From Chlorops oryzae (lineage: Eukaryota; Arthropoda; Insecta; Diptera; Chloropidae), in the NCBI GenBank assembly GCA_020466095.1, contig CM035807.1, positions 109,390,906-109,454,905 of the forward strand: DNA of 64,000 nt, in the 5' to 3' direction. Positions 47,710 to 59,019 of this stretch are shown here, piece by piece. The notes beneath the pieces were generated by a model. It saw only the letters and a program-made list of their open reading frames with translations. It had not been told where the DNA came from and did no database searches. The position numbers were made by a program, and so were the translations under genes. How positions within the stretch are numbered: the stretch's first letter is position 1; the number at the start of each line of letters is the position of its first letter.

Positions 47710-47795
47710 CCTTTGCGGGGAATTGAGCCCGGGCCGTTCGTGTAGTGAGGTGCACGCGCTACCCACAGAGCACGAAAGCCCGAGCGGTTCTCCTT
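47710..47795 (-). repeat. tRNA-like (SINE-type) unit, minus strand
   Basis: On the minus strand TGGGTAGCGCGTGC (47752-47765) resembles an A box and GGGCTCAATTCCCC (47717-47730) is a good B box. It faces the plus-strand unit 170 bases away, an arrangement that could mark the two arms of one element. Confidence 0.5.
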
Positions 47796-48189
47796 TCTAT
47801 CAACGGAGCATATAAAATGTACTGAATTTGCCCCTTTGTATCTACTTCTGCACTAGTTCAATCGCGATTCTTGATTTTTCGAATGACACCTCTGTGTTAG
47901 GTTGACAGTTCAATGCTTTGGCGGAGAAATTATGAGTGAGTGGTAGGTACTGTTCACTTGGGGAGTAGTCGAAGAGTACTTTCGCGCTAGTTTTGTTTTC
48001 TAAAGGGTTTTATTGCATTCCCATATATTAAATGTAGGGGAATTTCGGAAAAAATATAAATTTGATCAACTTATACCAGAGAAAATACTTCATTTTCTTA
48101 GACATCTTTTGAAAAAAAACCCACAAAGTTCCGGATCAATAGATATTTTCGGGAAAATTCAGGCGGTCATCAAAAAAAAACCTAATCAT

Positions 48190-48605
48190 TAATTTGAAAT
48201 AGAATTGTTTAATCTTTTCGAGGGTCTTATCCTCGGGGCACTACTCCTGCATCCAATGCCTAATTCCTTACCAGGGTCCGAAGCGTCTGGTTTTTGCCAC
48301 CTAGGTTAGGTTAGGTTAGGTTGTAGGGGCCGCCCACCAGGAAGGTGGCGCACTTAGACCAAGGAAGGTCCATTGTGATACCCACGGATTCAGGACACCT
48401 ATTTAATAAACCATTTTGTTCGCTCAATAAAGCTTGCTATCCTCACAGGGTTAAGTTCCCCGAGTTCCGATAGGGAGTGAAAGAAGTAATATCCCAAGGT
48501 TTTAAATCTCAGTTTAGCAAAGGCTGGGCAGTGCAGGAGAAGGTGCTGAGGAGTTTCCTCCTCCTCCTCATCCTGGCAACTCCTGCAAAAATCGCCACCT
48601 ATCAC
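48190..48605 (-). mobile_element. Non-LTR retrotransposon 3' end (jockey/R1-like)
   Basis: The minus-strand frame 48605-48399 carries FCRSCQDEEEEETPQHLLLH followed by C, the Cys-Cys-His-Cys signature at the end of ORF2 in jockey/R1/LOA-type LINEs, then ELGELNPVRIASFI. The downstream sequence (GGPYNL, stop, then four CCTAA units at 48303-48322) is its 3' UTR. 5'-truncated or rearranged. Confidence 0.75.
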
Positions 48606-49904
48606 AACTTATTCCTGGGCGGAGTAAACTCACAGCACCCCTTAAGAGTAACCAGCAGAAAGACCGAAAGCTCATGCAAAGGCAGGCAATGGTGGTCCAA
48701 TATCGAAGACTACATAATGGTCCAGGTCCACATTGGGACTTTTGGTCGCCTTTTACGACAGGCCTTAGCTTACCGTGGGAAGCTTCTTTCCTTTGTCCCA
48801 AATCGTATAGTCTTTTGGATTGAGTTTATCATTTTTAAGAAGCGGAAAGGGTGAAGCTCCTCGAAGATTTCTCAACTTCTATGGGCGATTTTAGCATCAC
48901 AAACAAAATGGCGATGGTCTTAACGAGTATTCGTATAGAATCGCTTACATTATTGTATATTGAAGGGAAAAACACCTTTGAGGAAGGGGAACGTGTGATT
49001 TCTCAAGAAATTTATGTAGTCCATTGAAATCGGCATGGGTAATCAAGTAGCAACGATACATTTCCGCATATAAACAAATAAAGAATTTGAAGCGAATGAG
49101 TAAGAATGTTAACGTGAAATGGGAAATCGAACCAAATGCCACCGCAAGTGCAACATTTCAAAATTTTTTTCCCCCGGATTCGAAACACGTAGATGGGAAT
49201 GTTGCGATTGCACTTCGTAGGCTAATAAAAGGATTGACGAATGATTGAAGGCTGCCAAAAATCTCGGTAGGACGCATAGCACTCAGATCGACATGCAGCT
49301 AAAGAGAGAGAGAGAGAGGAGAGACAATGCATACAATGTTGTAGGCACAACGTATCTGCGGGATGGCCTTCCATTTTTCATTTTCATTTTTCCATTGATT
49401 TATGTAGAAGTCCGCCGCAATCCATCCACAGTCAGTCGTCTCACAATTTTAGCACGTAGGTGCGAAATTCGATTTTGACTTTTGCATCAAAACATTTCGA
49501 CGTTTTTGCCGAAGTCCCACATACAGTAGGGACATCCATCGGCTGATAAAATTGAACGGAGATTCCGCTTTCCTTTGTTTTTTGTTTCGGCATGACGCAA
49601 GTGTATCAAGGAATCAACTTTGCTTGAGGGAGAAAATTCGTAACGCATTCGATAATGTTGAAATATTGGTTTTTTTTTGACAGTCTTAAGGTGAGAACTG
49701 GAACAATTTATAAGAATACGATTAAAGATTTTAATAGACAATTTTGTGAATTAGGTATTAGGAGATGAGAGATGAATGCAGTTGGAGATTTTAGATGTAA
49801 TTAGATAGTATGGCTGGGATCAAAGATGAGAGATTTGAAGAAAATAAAAAACCTCTTCGCGACCTTTTTTAGATGCTGAACTTCCTGCTTGAAAAGCTTA
49901 TAAG

Positions 49905-50540
49905 GGTTAACACAGGCAAAGAGACATAGAGAGATAGAAAGAGATAGTGAGAGGGGTGGGGAGATGGAGAGAATCAAAGTGAAGAGATTGAACGTGAAGA
50001 TATCGAAAGTGGAGATATGAAAAGGTGAAATGGAAAAACGAAGAAAATGAGAAAAGGACAGATTGAGGAGTATTGCAGGTGTAGAGATGGAAAAAAGGAT
50101 AAATGGAGAGATGGCCTGATAGAGATGCGGGCAAATGGAGAAATTGAAAGTGGAGATATTGAAAGTAGAGAGATGAAATAGTGAAATGGAGAAACGGAAA
50201 AAAGAAAAGCTGAATAAATATATAAATGAAGAAAAGCAAAAAAGGATAGATGAGAAATGTATCGGTGCAGAGATGTGGGAATGGAGAGATGGAGAGCTGA
50301 AGAGGTACAAATATGGAGTGATGGAATGATGGGGAGATAGAAAACCATAGAAAGATAGAAAGTGATAGGGATGAGAATGGAGAGATTCAAAGCGGGAGAG
50401 ATCGAAAGTGGAGAGCTTGAATGTGGGAGATGGAAAGTTGAATAAATGGAGAAAACTAGAGATGGATTGATTGAAAGATTGATATATTGAGAAGTGTAGA
50501 CAAAGAGAAATAGAGAGATAGAAAAGTATGAAACCCATAC
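49905..50540 (+). repeat. 600-bp purine-rich (GAGATGGA)n tract
   Basis: The plus strand is overwhelmingly A and G in irregular GAGATGGAGAGAT / GAAATGGAGA units. The long Phe/Leu/Ser/His-rich frames on the minus strand (up to 289 codons) come from the polypyrimidine complement and are not genes. Confidence 0.88.
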
Positions 50541-50679
50541 AGGACCCTCCACGATATCGACAGAGCAGAACCATCTCAAAGGCCCAGTTCTCTTTATAAC
50601 AATGGCAGCAAAGAAGTTGAAAAAATCCTTTTAATTTTTCTTTAAGCCATAAATATTCCTTTAAAACCAATTTTCCCTA

Positions 50680-52830
50680 TCCGAATATTGTTTGTCTATC
50701 GAAAACACCGATTAAGCCAAGAAGTAACCACTTGAGATGCTCAGCAACAAGGCCTGATGTGAGCTCTGAAGCTTCTCTGCCTAAATTCACCTAACTTAAC
50801 CACTTACTTTGAATATAAGGACCTTTACCTAGATAATCCCAGAATCATATTAGTTGGGGGAGAATCCTTATAGCTTTGTAGCTACACATGGGCATTTCCG
50901 AACGGACGCGACACTTAAATGAGCAATTTTAAGTCCCGAACTCAAGTATGCGGTAAATAGTACTTTTGCTTCTCAATACTTTCGTGCAGCTTTGGCGGAC
51001 TTTTATATTTTTCAAAGTTTCTATGCAGTCCCGGATGGCAATCAGCTATATACGGACGCGACAAAAAGTTTACTTTTTTCTGGAAATGCCCACATTTGAA
51101 TCTCGAACAGATCTCATTAAAGCTTAGACATCGTTTAAAGTGCTTCGGAATATTCTAATTTAACTGGAATCTTTCGAATACTGAAAACTAACGCGCAGGT
51201 ATCAAAAATGTTTCATTCCTTTTAGTGAAAAAAGATCTAAAAAGAGATAAAATTCCTATAATTTATATATCCTTTCCTTAGATGAAGCCGTTCTTATTCA
51301 ATCCATCTTTATATCGTGATATCCATTTTGGTTTTGCCTTTTTTTTTTTCATCATTAATTTTCCCTCTTTTCATTTTCTTCGATATTTCGGCTTCATTTT
51401 TTCTATCCGATGATCCATGCAGATGCAACCGACTTTGGAACTCGACTCGAGATCAGGCAATAAAATGTTATAATCTCTTAAAGAGCATACGAAATGTTTT
51501 ATGGCGGCCATTTCGATTCCATTCCATTCGGCGCGCCGACCAGAAACCGAACCAACCCCGCAATTCGAACGATCCGAACGCCATAGAATTGCCATCTTAA
51601 TTGAGCCTGAGGCCGAGCCCAGCTCTCCATTGGGTATGAACTCAAGACAACGAGCTCAAATTGGCAGCTGAGCACCTAGCTTTCGGTCTGTTGAGCACTA
51701 AAAAAAAATAAATAAATTTATGACGCTGCCTCGCCTTAGTGCCAGAGAAGCGTCTCTCAAGATGATCTCCAATGGAGAGTTGCAATGTTCGTTTTCCGTA
51801 TAAAAGGAAAGTAGGGATGATGACTTCGAAAATTCTTTCAACTTGATTGATTCCGCTGAAAGTGTGCGGGTATGTCTCTATTAAGTGTCGATATAAAGAA
51901 GACGAAAAAAAAAACTCGCATTATTTTTTTTTTTTTTTTTTTTTGTACTTTCAATGCAAAGCGGCAGTTTTATGCATTTATTACTGAGAAGTGGAAAAAA
52001 GTTATAAAAATTGTTAATTTTACGTCTGCAGCCTAAAAAAAAAAAAACAGGGATGAAGTGCGAGTCGATGTATCCAACAGCTTTGAAAATAGCAGCATAA
52101 AACGAACTATCGAAGGCACCTCCTAATGAGAGGCCAGCGCTGTAAATACTCAGAAAAAAATAAAGATGCAATCATAAATTGACGGGATATTGTCAAAAAG
52201 ATCACGTCCCAAAAAAAGTCATGCGTAAAACACTCTTTAGTTCCATGAAATTCGATAGAGCAATTTCGTTTCCCACAAGACATAGCCATAAGCTCGGATG
52301 GACCCCTCAATAAACTGAAGGGAATTGCATAATTGGCTTAAGTGGTTTTGCTATTCACCCATTATCGTCTCATCAAAAATCATTTTCATGCCACTTGCGA
52401 CATAATTCATAAAATCATTTTCAGGTCGCATGTTTAGCGACAGAGGAATCGAAGGGAAAGGGATAATGGCTCTAAACTGATCCCACATTAAGATTTCTCT
52501 CTTTTTTTTTTGACAAATTCCCTAAGAAGCTCACCCTATGACCAATTTCTGCGACAGTTATTAGCATATATAACTATATATGTCACTCAGGAGCCGTTTC
52601 ATTTTGGGCTCTGTTTCAACACGGTCTTGGGTAACCCACCTAGGTCTTTTGGTACCCACCAAAATGAGCATTTTCACTTGAGGTACTCACCAAAGCTTTT
52701 CTCTCTCGCTCTTTTTTTGCCTGCCGAGTAACATCTCTTTCTAACTGGCGCGAAATGTCCCGCCAAAAATCTATGAGAGTGACATATATAGTAATATATG
52801 GTTATTAGTAACTACAGATCTTTTCTTCTT
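50680..52830. other. Spacer, no gene seen
   Basis: Mostly unique AT-rich sequence with a poly(T) run near 51926-51945. No conserved protein, RNA or transposon ends were recognised. Confidence 0.4.
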
Positions 52831-52837
52831 CTTGCGT

Positions 52838-53016
52838 GTTTAACTATCCCGGTCTATCCCGGGGTCCGCAATAAATCGCGAATCCAGTTCCTCCATTTTG
52901 TTCTGAATCGGTTGCATTCAATCCGAAGGTAAGTCCTACAGACTTGGGTCCCATTTTCATATGTGTCCATCCAGCGCTGTTTCGGACGCCCCCGTTTTCT
53001 GTAACCTTGAATTTCC
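52838..53016 (-). mobile_element. Decayed RTE-type LINE tail
   Basis: In one minus frame GRPKQRWMDT is followed by FRTKWRNWIR, and the end GCGGACCCCGGGATAGACC parallels the ADxGIxxGK end of the copy at 42812-43264. Frames are broken. Confidence 0.6.
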
Positions 53017-53380
53017 AAGTAACTACAGACCTTTTCTCCATCTCAAAGGCTAAAACTTTGTTTAAGACAGAAAAATAATACAATTGAACGGTTCCGAGAC
53101 ACATACAGCCATAAGTAAAAACCAAAAAATGAGCAACTTAATTTCTCGTTTTCGACACTTTCGAATGATTGTAAAAATTAAATTGAACAAATCTATTTTC
53201 TTCTTGCGTATTTGCGAAATAGTCCTGACGCCTACCCTCATCGAAAAGAAGTCCGCAACTTGAATCCACACCGTCTGATGAAATTTCAAATTAAACGCAT
53301 ATGCTACATTTATCAAGCTCTATCAGGAACTGGAGATACAACTTTGCTTACACACCTCAACAATTTTTTCATGGTTTAAA

Positions 53381-53612
53381 CATGATACAAGAAAACAAGA
53401 TAGCGCCACTTGAGAGAGGAAACGTCACAAACTCAAAATCGCGATTCGTTGTTGTTGTTTCCCATGTTAAACCGGCTTTTTACTTTTTTGAATAGCATGG
53501 GAAACAACAACAATTTCTCGCTCAGTGACGTCACAAGCTCAATTTTCGGCTCTCAAAGAGAGCCTCAAAATAGCGGTACTGAAGTGGCGCTATCTTGTTT
53601 TCTTGTATCATG
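53381..53612. mobile_element. 232-bp MITE (copy B), inverted relative to copy A
   Basis: The reverse complement differs from the copy in the dia intron (14343-14574) by two substitutions that I can count over 232 bp. Flanks GGTTTAAA and GGTTTCAA suggest an 8-bp target duplication with one mismatch. The near-identity points to recent transposition. Confidence 0.9.
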
Positions 53613-55400
53613 GGTTTCAATAAGGAATGCGTAATAAACTGATCGTTAGGCTTGAAATTCGTGGTTCAACACAAACAGCAGGTTTTCAAAAACTCGTTCT
53701 AAGTAATCGAAAAAATTTGGAAGATAAAGTGGGTATATAACAGGGACCGTAACAGTTATGAGGAATATGGAAAAATTCAAAATATGGTGATTATTCACTG
53801 ATATCTATTATCCATCAGAACAAAGAAATGTTCCTGATTCCAATATTTTAGTCTGAATATATTTTAGCGTTAGTAGAACGATTCAGGCTCAACATTTTAA
53901 ACAAAAGTCCTTCAGAAAATACAAAGGGGCCTCACCACTATCGAAAATTCATTGGACATCGTTAAACGGTAAGGTAAAATTAGACTCTCTGACGGAAAAA
54001 TGAAACTTAAGAACAATTTCAATTCACTGATGGAAAAATAAAAATCATATAGTCATTATTCAATTTTGAGAAAGATCTTCAAAGTTAGCTAATCATTTAC
54101 CCCATTAACATGGGTCCAGAGGATTTGATTGTTGATTTAAATATTTTAACAATAGCCGACCCTGGTATACATTCTGGATAGAATCACTTCAATAGAAATG
54201 GGTCCCAATTAAGATAAAGATTTTAACAATCAACCCTAAAAACTCTTTGACTTTAACTTTAGTTGAATGAACAATTTGCAAAGCCGCTCCACTCTCCACG
54301 ACAAGGTTCGGAAAATTTGGATTTTACTCAAAATTATCGTAGTTTACGAAACCAAAAATTTTTTTTTTTTTTTTCTTTGAAACGAAAACTTTACGACAGA
54401 ACATGCCTTTTAGCACATTGGTTCGATCAAATGACAATGAGTGCGTCTGTTGGAGCTCTTTTTGTTTTCGTTTCCGATATTGTGTGCTGCTGATTAATCA
54501 ATTCCTCCCGCACGAGCTCATGTGCGTCTCGGTCGCTTTTGGACTAATTAATGCGCTAAAAGAATGAAGAAATCAGAGATCGGGGATTTGGAACGCGGAA
54601 AAATTGGAGATCCGGTTTATTATCGAAGCTCTTCTTCGACTGACTGAAGCATTTATCACCCACACCTTTCAGTTGTTATTGTTGATTTTGTTTTTCTTAT
54701 TCAAGGCGCTTGACTTGAAATTCGAGAAAAATTAATTAGTGCATCTGCACTAATACAATTACAAATCATGTCCGTCCGTTGGCAAAAGTTTTGACGCGTT
54801 TTTAAAGTCCTAATGAGAGCAATATGAGGTCACAAGGTTCCAGAAAGTTGTAATTTTCCCAAAATTTCAAAGAAAAGTGAGAGTACTTCATATGACTTAC
54901 CGAATGACCGTTGGTGGTCCAGGATGCATTTGACGTTATGCAAAGTAAGCTTGGTCCAACTTAAGAGTAAACTATTTTCATTTGTCAAACTTCGAATCAA
55001 CTTTTTACCTTTATAATTTCTCGCGACAAGTTAAGCTGGAAACAGTCAAAGCGTATTGTAACGTAACGTGACGGAAGAAACTATTGAATTTACATTTTTG
55101 ACGTCATCTGATGCGTTTAGAATGAAATATATTTGCGGAGGCAACGCTCTTTGACTTGGAAACAGCTGATGATACGTTGCCACATTTTGGAAAGCTGCTA
55201 CCTAGTAGCTACACCGCGATTCGATACGCTACAGTACGATACGATTCTACTGTTTTGACCTTTGCATTGGAAATAGCGCCACATAATTTTATATGTTTAA
55301 ATAGCTGCCAGCGTGACGCATAATTCTCACGAAACGTGACGATCAATTTCGTTTGTAATGTGGCAGCACTAAAACACACAAATGACAGTTCATAAAAAAA
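53613..55400. other. Spacer upstream of POMP, no gene seen
   Basis: AT-rich sequence without recognised genes. A poly(T) run lies at about 54359-54374. Confidence 0.4.
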
Positions 55401-55403
55401 TAA

Positions 55404-55420
55404 ATCGATTATAAATCGAT
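55404..55420 (+). promoter_or_regulatory. Paired ATCGAT sites upstream of POMP
   Basis: ATCGAT at 55404-55409 and 55415-55420, about 85-100 bases before the POMP start codon. DRE-like sites in this position are common in fly housekeeping promoters. Confidence 0.45.
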
Positions 55421-55502
55421 ATGTCTAACAAACTTACATTTCTGTTTGTCATTCTGTCAATTTAGTTCAACAAATTTCGAATCGCATTCATAAAAGAAGG
55501 AA

Positions 55503-56074
55503 ATGGTAATTAATTCGTATAATTCTTAAGTTCTCATTGTAATTTAACGTTTCTTCAGGAGTCCATTAAAGTGCAACCGAAGGAATATACAGTTCTTGAG
55601 GCATCTGGCGCCGTGCGAGGTCCCGAGGTAATTTAACAAAATTATTAAAGAAGTAAATTTGGGAAATTGCAAAAACTAAACTTCACAGGAGCCGAACTGC
55701 ATGATGCAATTGTCGCACATACACAAACTTCGCGACTCCGAACGGAACTATGATGAACATAATTTTAATTTGTCCATGAATATGTTAAGGAACCGTGAAG
55801 GATTAGCGGCACCATTAATCATGGCTATGGAGCTACATGAAGCCAGAAAAGTTGGACACTTGCCTTTCCTTCAATCAAGGTATCAAAATTTAATGATTGA
55901 AGAAAGAACTTTTGATAAAATTCTTTTCATTTCATATTCAGCAACTTGATGGAAGATGTTTTATTAAATCGAGATGAAACGATCACATTTTCGGACTTTC
56001 TGGGAATACCAGAGAACAGTGAAGTTCTTAGACAGCCACACATGGTCATGGAAAAGAAGTTGGGTATTCTATAA
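55503..56074 (+). CDS. Pomp: Proteasome maturation protein POMP/Ump1
   Basis: Coding exons 55503-55505, 55559-55627, 55689-55879 and 55942-56074, about 131 residues, complete and in frame. POMP is the assembly chaperone of the 20S proteasome: it sits in the half-proteasome chamber, helps recruit the beta subunits and is degraded as the first substrate of the finished particle. The protein runs ESIKVQPKEYTVLEASGAVR, MMQLSHIHKLRDSERNYDEH, LRNREGLAAPLIMAMELHEA and FSDFLGIPE to EKKLGIL. The NREGLAAPL block and the FSDFLG tail are the family's conserved segments. The first coding exon consists of the ATG alone, directly followed by GTAATT. It is equivalent to CG9324 next to vari in Drosophila. AATAAA at 56123-56128 is the likely poly(A) signal. 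Confidence 0.95.
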
Positions 56075-56122
56075 GAAAAATTTTAATTGAACTGGGTCGT
56101 AGATGTACTGTTTTTTTAAATT

Positions 56123-56128
56123 AATAAA
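56123..56128 (+). terminator. Pomp: Poly(A) signal, POMP
   Basis: AATAAA 49 bases after the stop codon, the only good signal before the downstream transposon. Confidence 0.65.
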
Positions 56129-56380
56129 AATGTAATGGGTTTAAAGATTTTGATCGAATCAATATTTGTAGTTTCACATTATCATTCGCTGTATCCTTTC
56201 CTTTATAAAATTTTAAGGGAATTATCAAAATTGATAAGATCGACAAAATACCATTAAGTTTTTCGAACTGAATCTTTCCGCACATTCCTATAAAATGTAA
56301 AGAAGTTAGCAAAGTCAATAGATTTGTATAGAAAATGCTTGCCGAAAAGTTTTTATAGAAAAAAATTCCTAAAAATCGCA

Positions 56381-57872
56381 TATATATCGATAGCTTCGGA
56401 TAGAAAGGGCGTAACTCATTATTTTGCTACTTTACAGGAGAAGAAAAAACTTCATAAAAATCGCAAAGGTTAGATATTTAAAAAAAGTTTAAACGCAAAG
56501 TCAATTAAATACTACGCACGAAATTTGTTTTAGGCTTGAATTTTTATTTTTTCTGTGTTTCGAGCAGTTTTCTGAGTTAGGGCTTTTTGATATCAATTTT
56601 CGTGAATTTCGTGAATAATTTTATGAATAGAAACCACTAACCGATTTTAATGGTTATAGTCTCAAAAAACTCGTCATAGATTGAGGTTTGCGGCATTTGA
56701 GTAGAAAATTTATTTTTTTTTTACTAGGGTCATTATTTGGCCAGTTAGGGATGGAACCCAAAATTCAGTTTTAAAAAAAATTAATAATATAACATATTAT
56801 CAAAACATAGCCAAAAACGAATCCAATATTCTTCATATTAGGCTCGTTAAAAAATGGTACTTGTGTAAATTTTTCGAATATACATACTGAACATGCTCGT
56901 TACATGTTCCTACGCATCTATATATATAGATTGAAGTTCGTGAGGCATTTTTCTTTAATTTAAAGCCTATTTTTGTATGGGGACCCCCCTAAGGAGGGGA
57001 GATAGAGGAGTAGTAATGTTTAAAGAAAATACTTGGGGTAAAAAAAATAATGGTGGTGCGGTCATATATATCAGCCCCCTAGGAGGGGTTTGACTGTAGT
57101 GACAGCCATTTTGTTTGAAATTGTGATAAAATTAAGGCAATTTTGTATGGGTGACCCCCTAAGGAGGGGAGATAGGGGGTCAGTATGTTGGGAAAAAATG
57201 TTAATGAGACAAAGTTAATGGGGGTCGGTCAAACATTTGACTCCTCTAGGGGCACTCTGGGGCTAGTTAGGACAGTGGGGGGAAAATTCATTTAAAAAAA
57301 TTACTTTTGTATTGGAGCCCCCTTAAGGAGTGGAGATAGGGGGAAGGTATGTTTGGATAAATTGTTGGGAATAAAAAAATAATGGTAGTTGGTCCTACAT
57401 TTGACCCCTCTAGGAGCTACTCTGCTTACAGTAACATCAAAAATTTGGAAAAAAATCAAAAATTAAATTTTTCAAATGACTTGATGCGTGACATTTTTTT
57501 ACAAAATAACCTTAAAAATAGTATTTTATGAAGTCTTTAATAAAAGTTCATCGTACTATGATACAGGAAAAGTGTTTCAAAAAAAGTCATCACCCTAATG
57601 CACACGCACAGTTATGAATGTTAATTTATAGGTCTCGCCATCACTGGCGTAGTTGAACGTCTTTTTGTGAGTTAGGGCTTTTTTCTTTCGCAAAATTGTT
57701 CGCTATGAGTTAGGGCTTTTTTAAAAGTAACTATAACTTCGGTATTTTCAATCAAAGGTCGTCAATTTTTTTGGAGGGGGTGTATTTGAGAGTCGACCAT
57801 CAGAAAATGCAAAAATCTCGTTTTAAGAAAAAAATGAGTTACGCCCTTTCTATCCGAAGCTATCGATATATA
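56381..57872. mobile_element. 1.49 kb TIR element between POMP and vari
   Basis: The ends are inverted repeats of about 39 bp (left from TATATATCGATAGCTTCGG; right from ATGAGTTACGCCC at 57834 to TATCGATATATA at 57872). The interior repeats GAGTTAGGGCTTTTT several times and contains three about 170-bp tandem units. No transposase frame. The AT-rich edge (TATATA) hides any target duplication; a TA target is possible. Confidence 0.78.
56971..57460 (+). repeat. About 170-bp tandem repeat, 3 units
   Basis: Units begin TTTTGTATGG...CCCCCTAAGGAG at 56971, 57141 and about 57304 and each ends with a CCTCTAGG-type motif. They are internal to the TIR element. Confidence 0.75.
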
Positions 57873-59019
57873 CATACTCACATTTCTTCGTTCAATTAAA
57901 GTCGTCTCTAAATTGCTTTCCCCTTGAAATTCCTGTTTGGGTGTTTTTCACATGATTTCTTATAGGAGTAAAAAGATTAAAAAAAAAAAAAAATAATTTA
58001 AATTAGACATTTTTTAAGAGAGCACAAGGATCGTACCTTCGGTTTTTACAAACGCACGCAAGATTATATTTTTTACGATGTCTGTCAGACTACGACATCA
58101 GTTACAGAGGATTGAAGATCACATTTGGTTAGCCTATTCAGAAAAATCTGTCGAGATTTTTCGTTTTCCTTTAAGAGACCCCAAAATTCCAAAATATTCC
58201 TAATGATTTAATTATAAATATTCAACTTTTGACAATCTCTAGTCGAAACGATGGTTTTTTAGCCAATTGTAATGCTTTTATTTTTTATACAATTGCAATA
58301 AAGATTCGATTTAATAAATTTCATTTTATATAATTACAATACAGCTGGACGTAGAAATTATAGACATAAAAGCTTAAAAAATTATTCGATAAAATGGACG
58401 AAATTAAAGTATCAAAAATGCCGTTTTGCATTATCAAAATAACAAAATGCGTTAATAAAACCTAAAAAAAAAAAAACACACAAAGAAATTAAAATAAATT
58501 GCAACAAATAAAGCGTTTGCAAATGGACGAATTTGTTTCAATATATCTGCGGTCACAATGGAACAAGCACGAATTTGCCAATCCGTGCTCTTGCTCGATA
58601 ACTTCTCATTGATATCGTCAATGAGTTTTCCAACATTTATACATTTATAACTATCTAAATAAAAAAAAAAAGTATAATTGCGACTTAGTCACTTTTTCTT
58701 GTACACGCAAATATTAATAGTAGGTACTAACAAATAAAGGAAGAAATACAGAGGGAGCTGCCAGCATTTTAGTTCGATTTTTCGTTGACTCAAAACACAT
58801 CATTTGTGGGGCTTCGGCCTTAAATACGCTTTTGAATTAAAAATAAGAACACTTTAGTTACTTAAAAGCTATTTTCTCGCTTCGATCAAAACATTTATAG
58901 GTATTTATATTCAATTATTGAGATTTATGTATATTTGTAAGAGCGCAATCTAGCGCTGAGAAATATCTGTAAGTGGCTATCAAGCAACTTTTCGTCATTT
59001 GAGCTTTTTTTTTTTTTTT
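57873..59019. other. vari 3' flank, no gene seen
   Basis: AT-rich sequence downstream of the vari stop on the minus strand. It should include the vari 3' UTR, but no unambiguous poly(A) signal close to the stop was identified. Confidence 0.4.

Noticed and set aside
48303..48322. TTAGG-like run (insect telomere repeat)
   Set aside because: Only four units, and it is positioned as the 3' UTR/tail of a minus-strand LINE. Flies also generally lack TTAGG telomeres.
49801..50670. 289- and 201-codon minus-strand frames rich in Phe, Leu, Ser and His
   Set aside because: They are the complement of a polypurine tract with overlapping open frames and no family resemblance.
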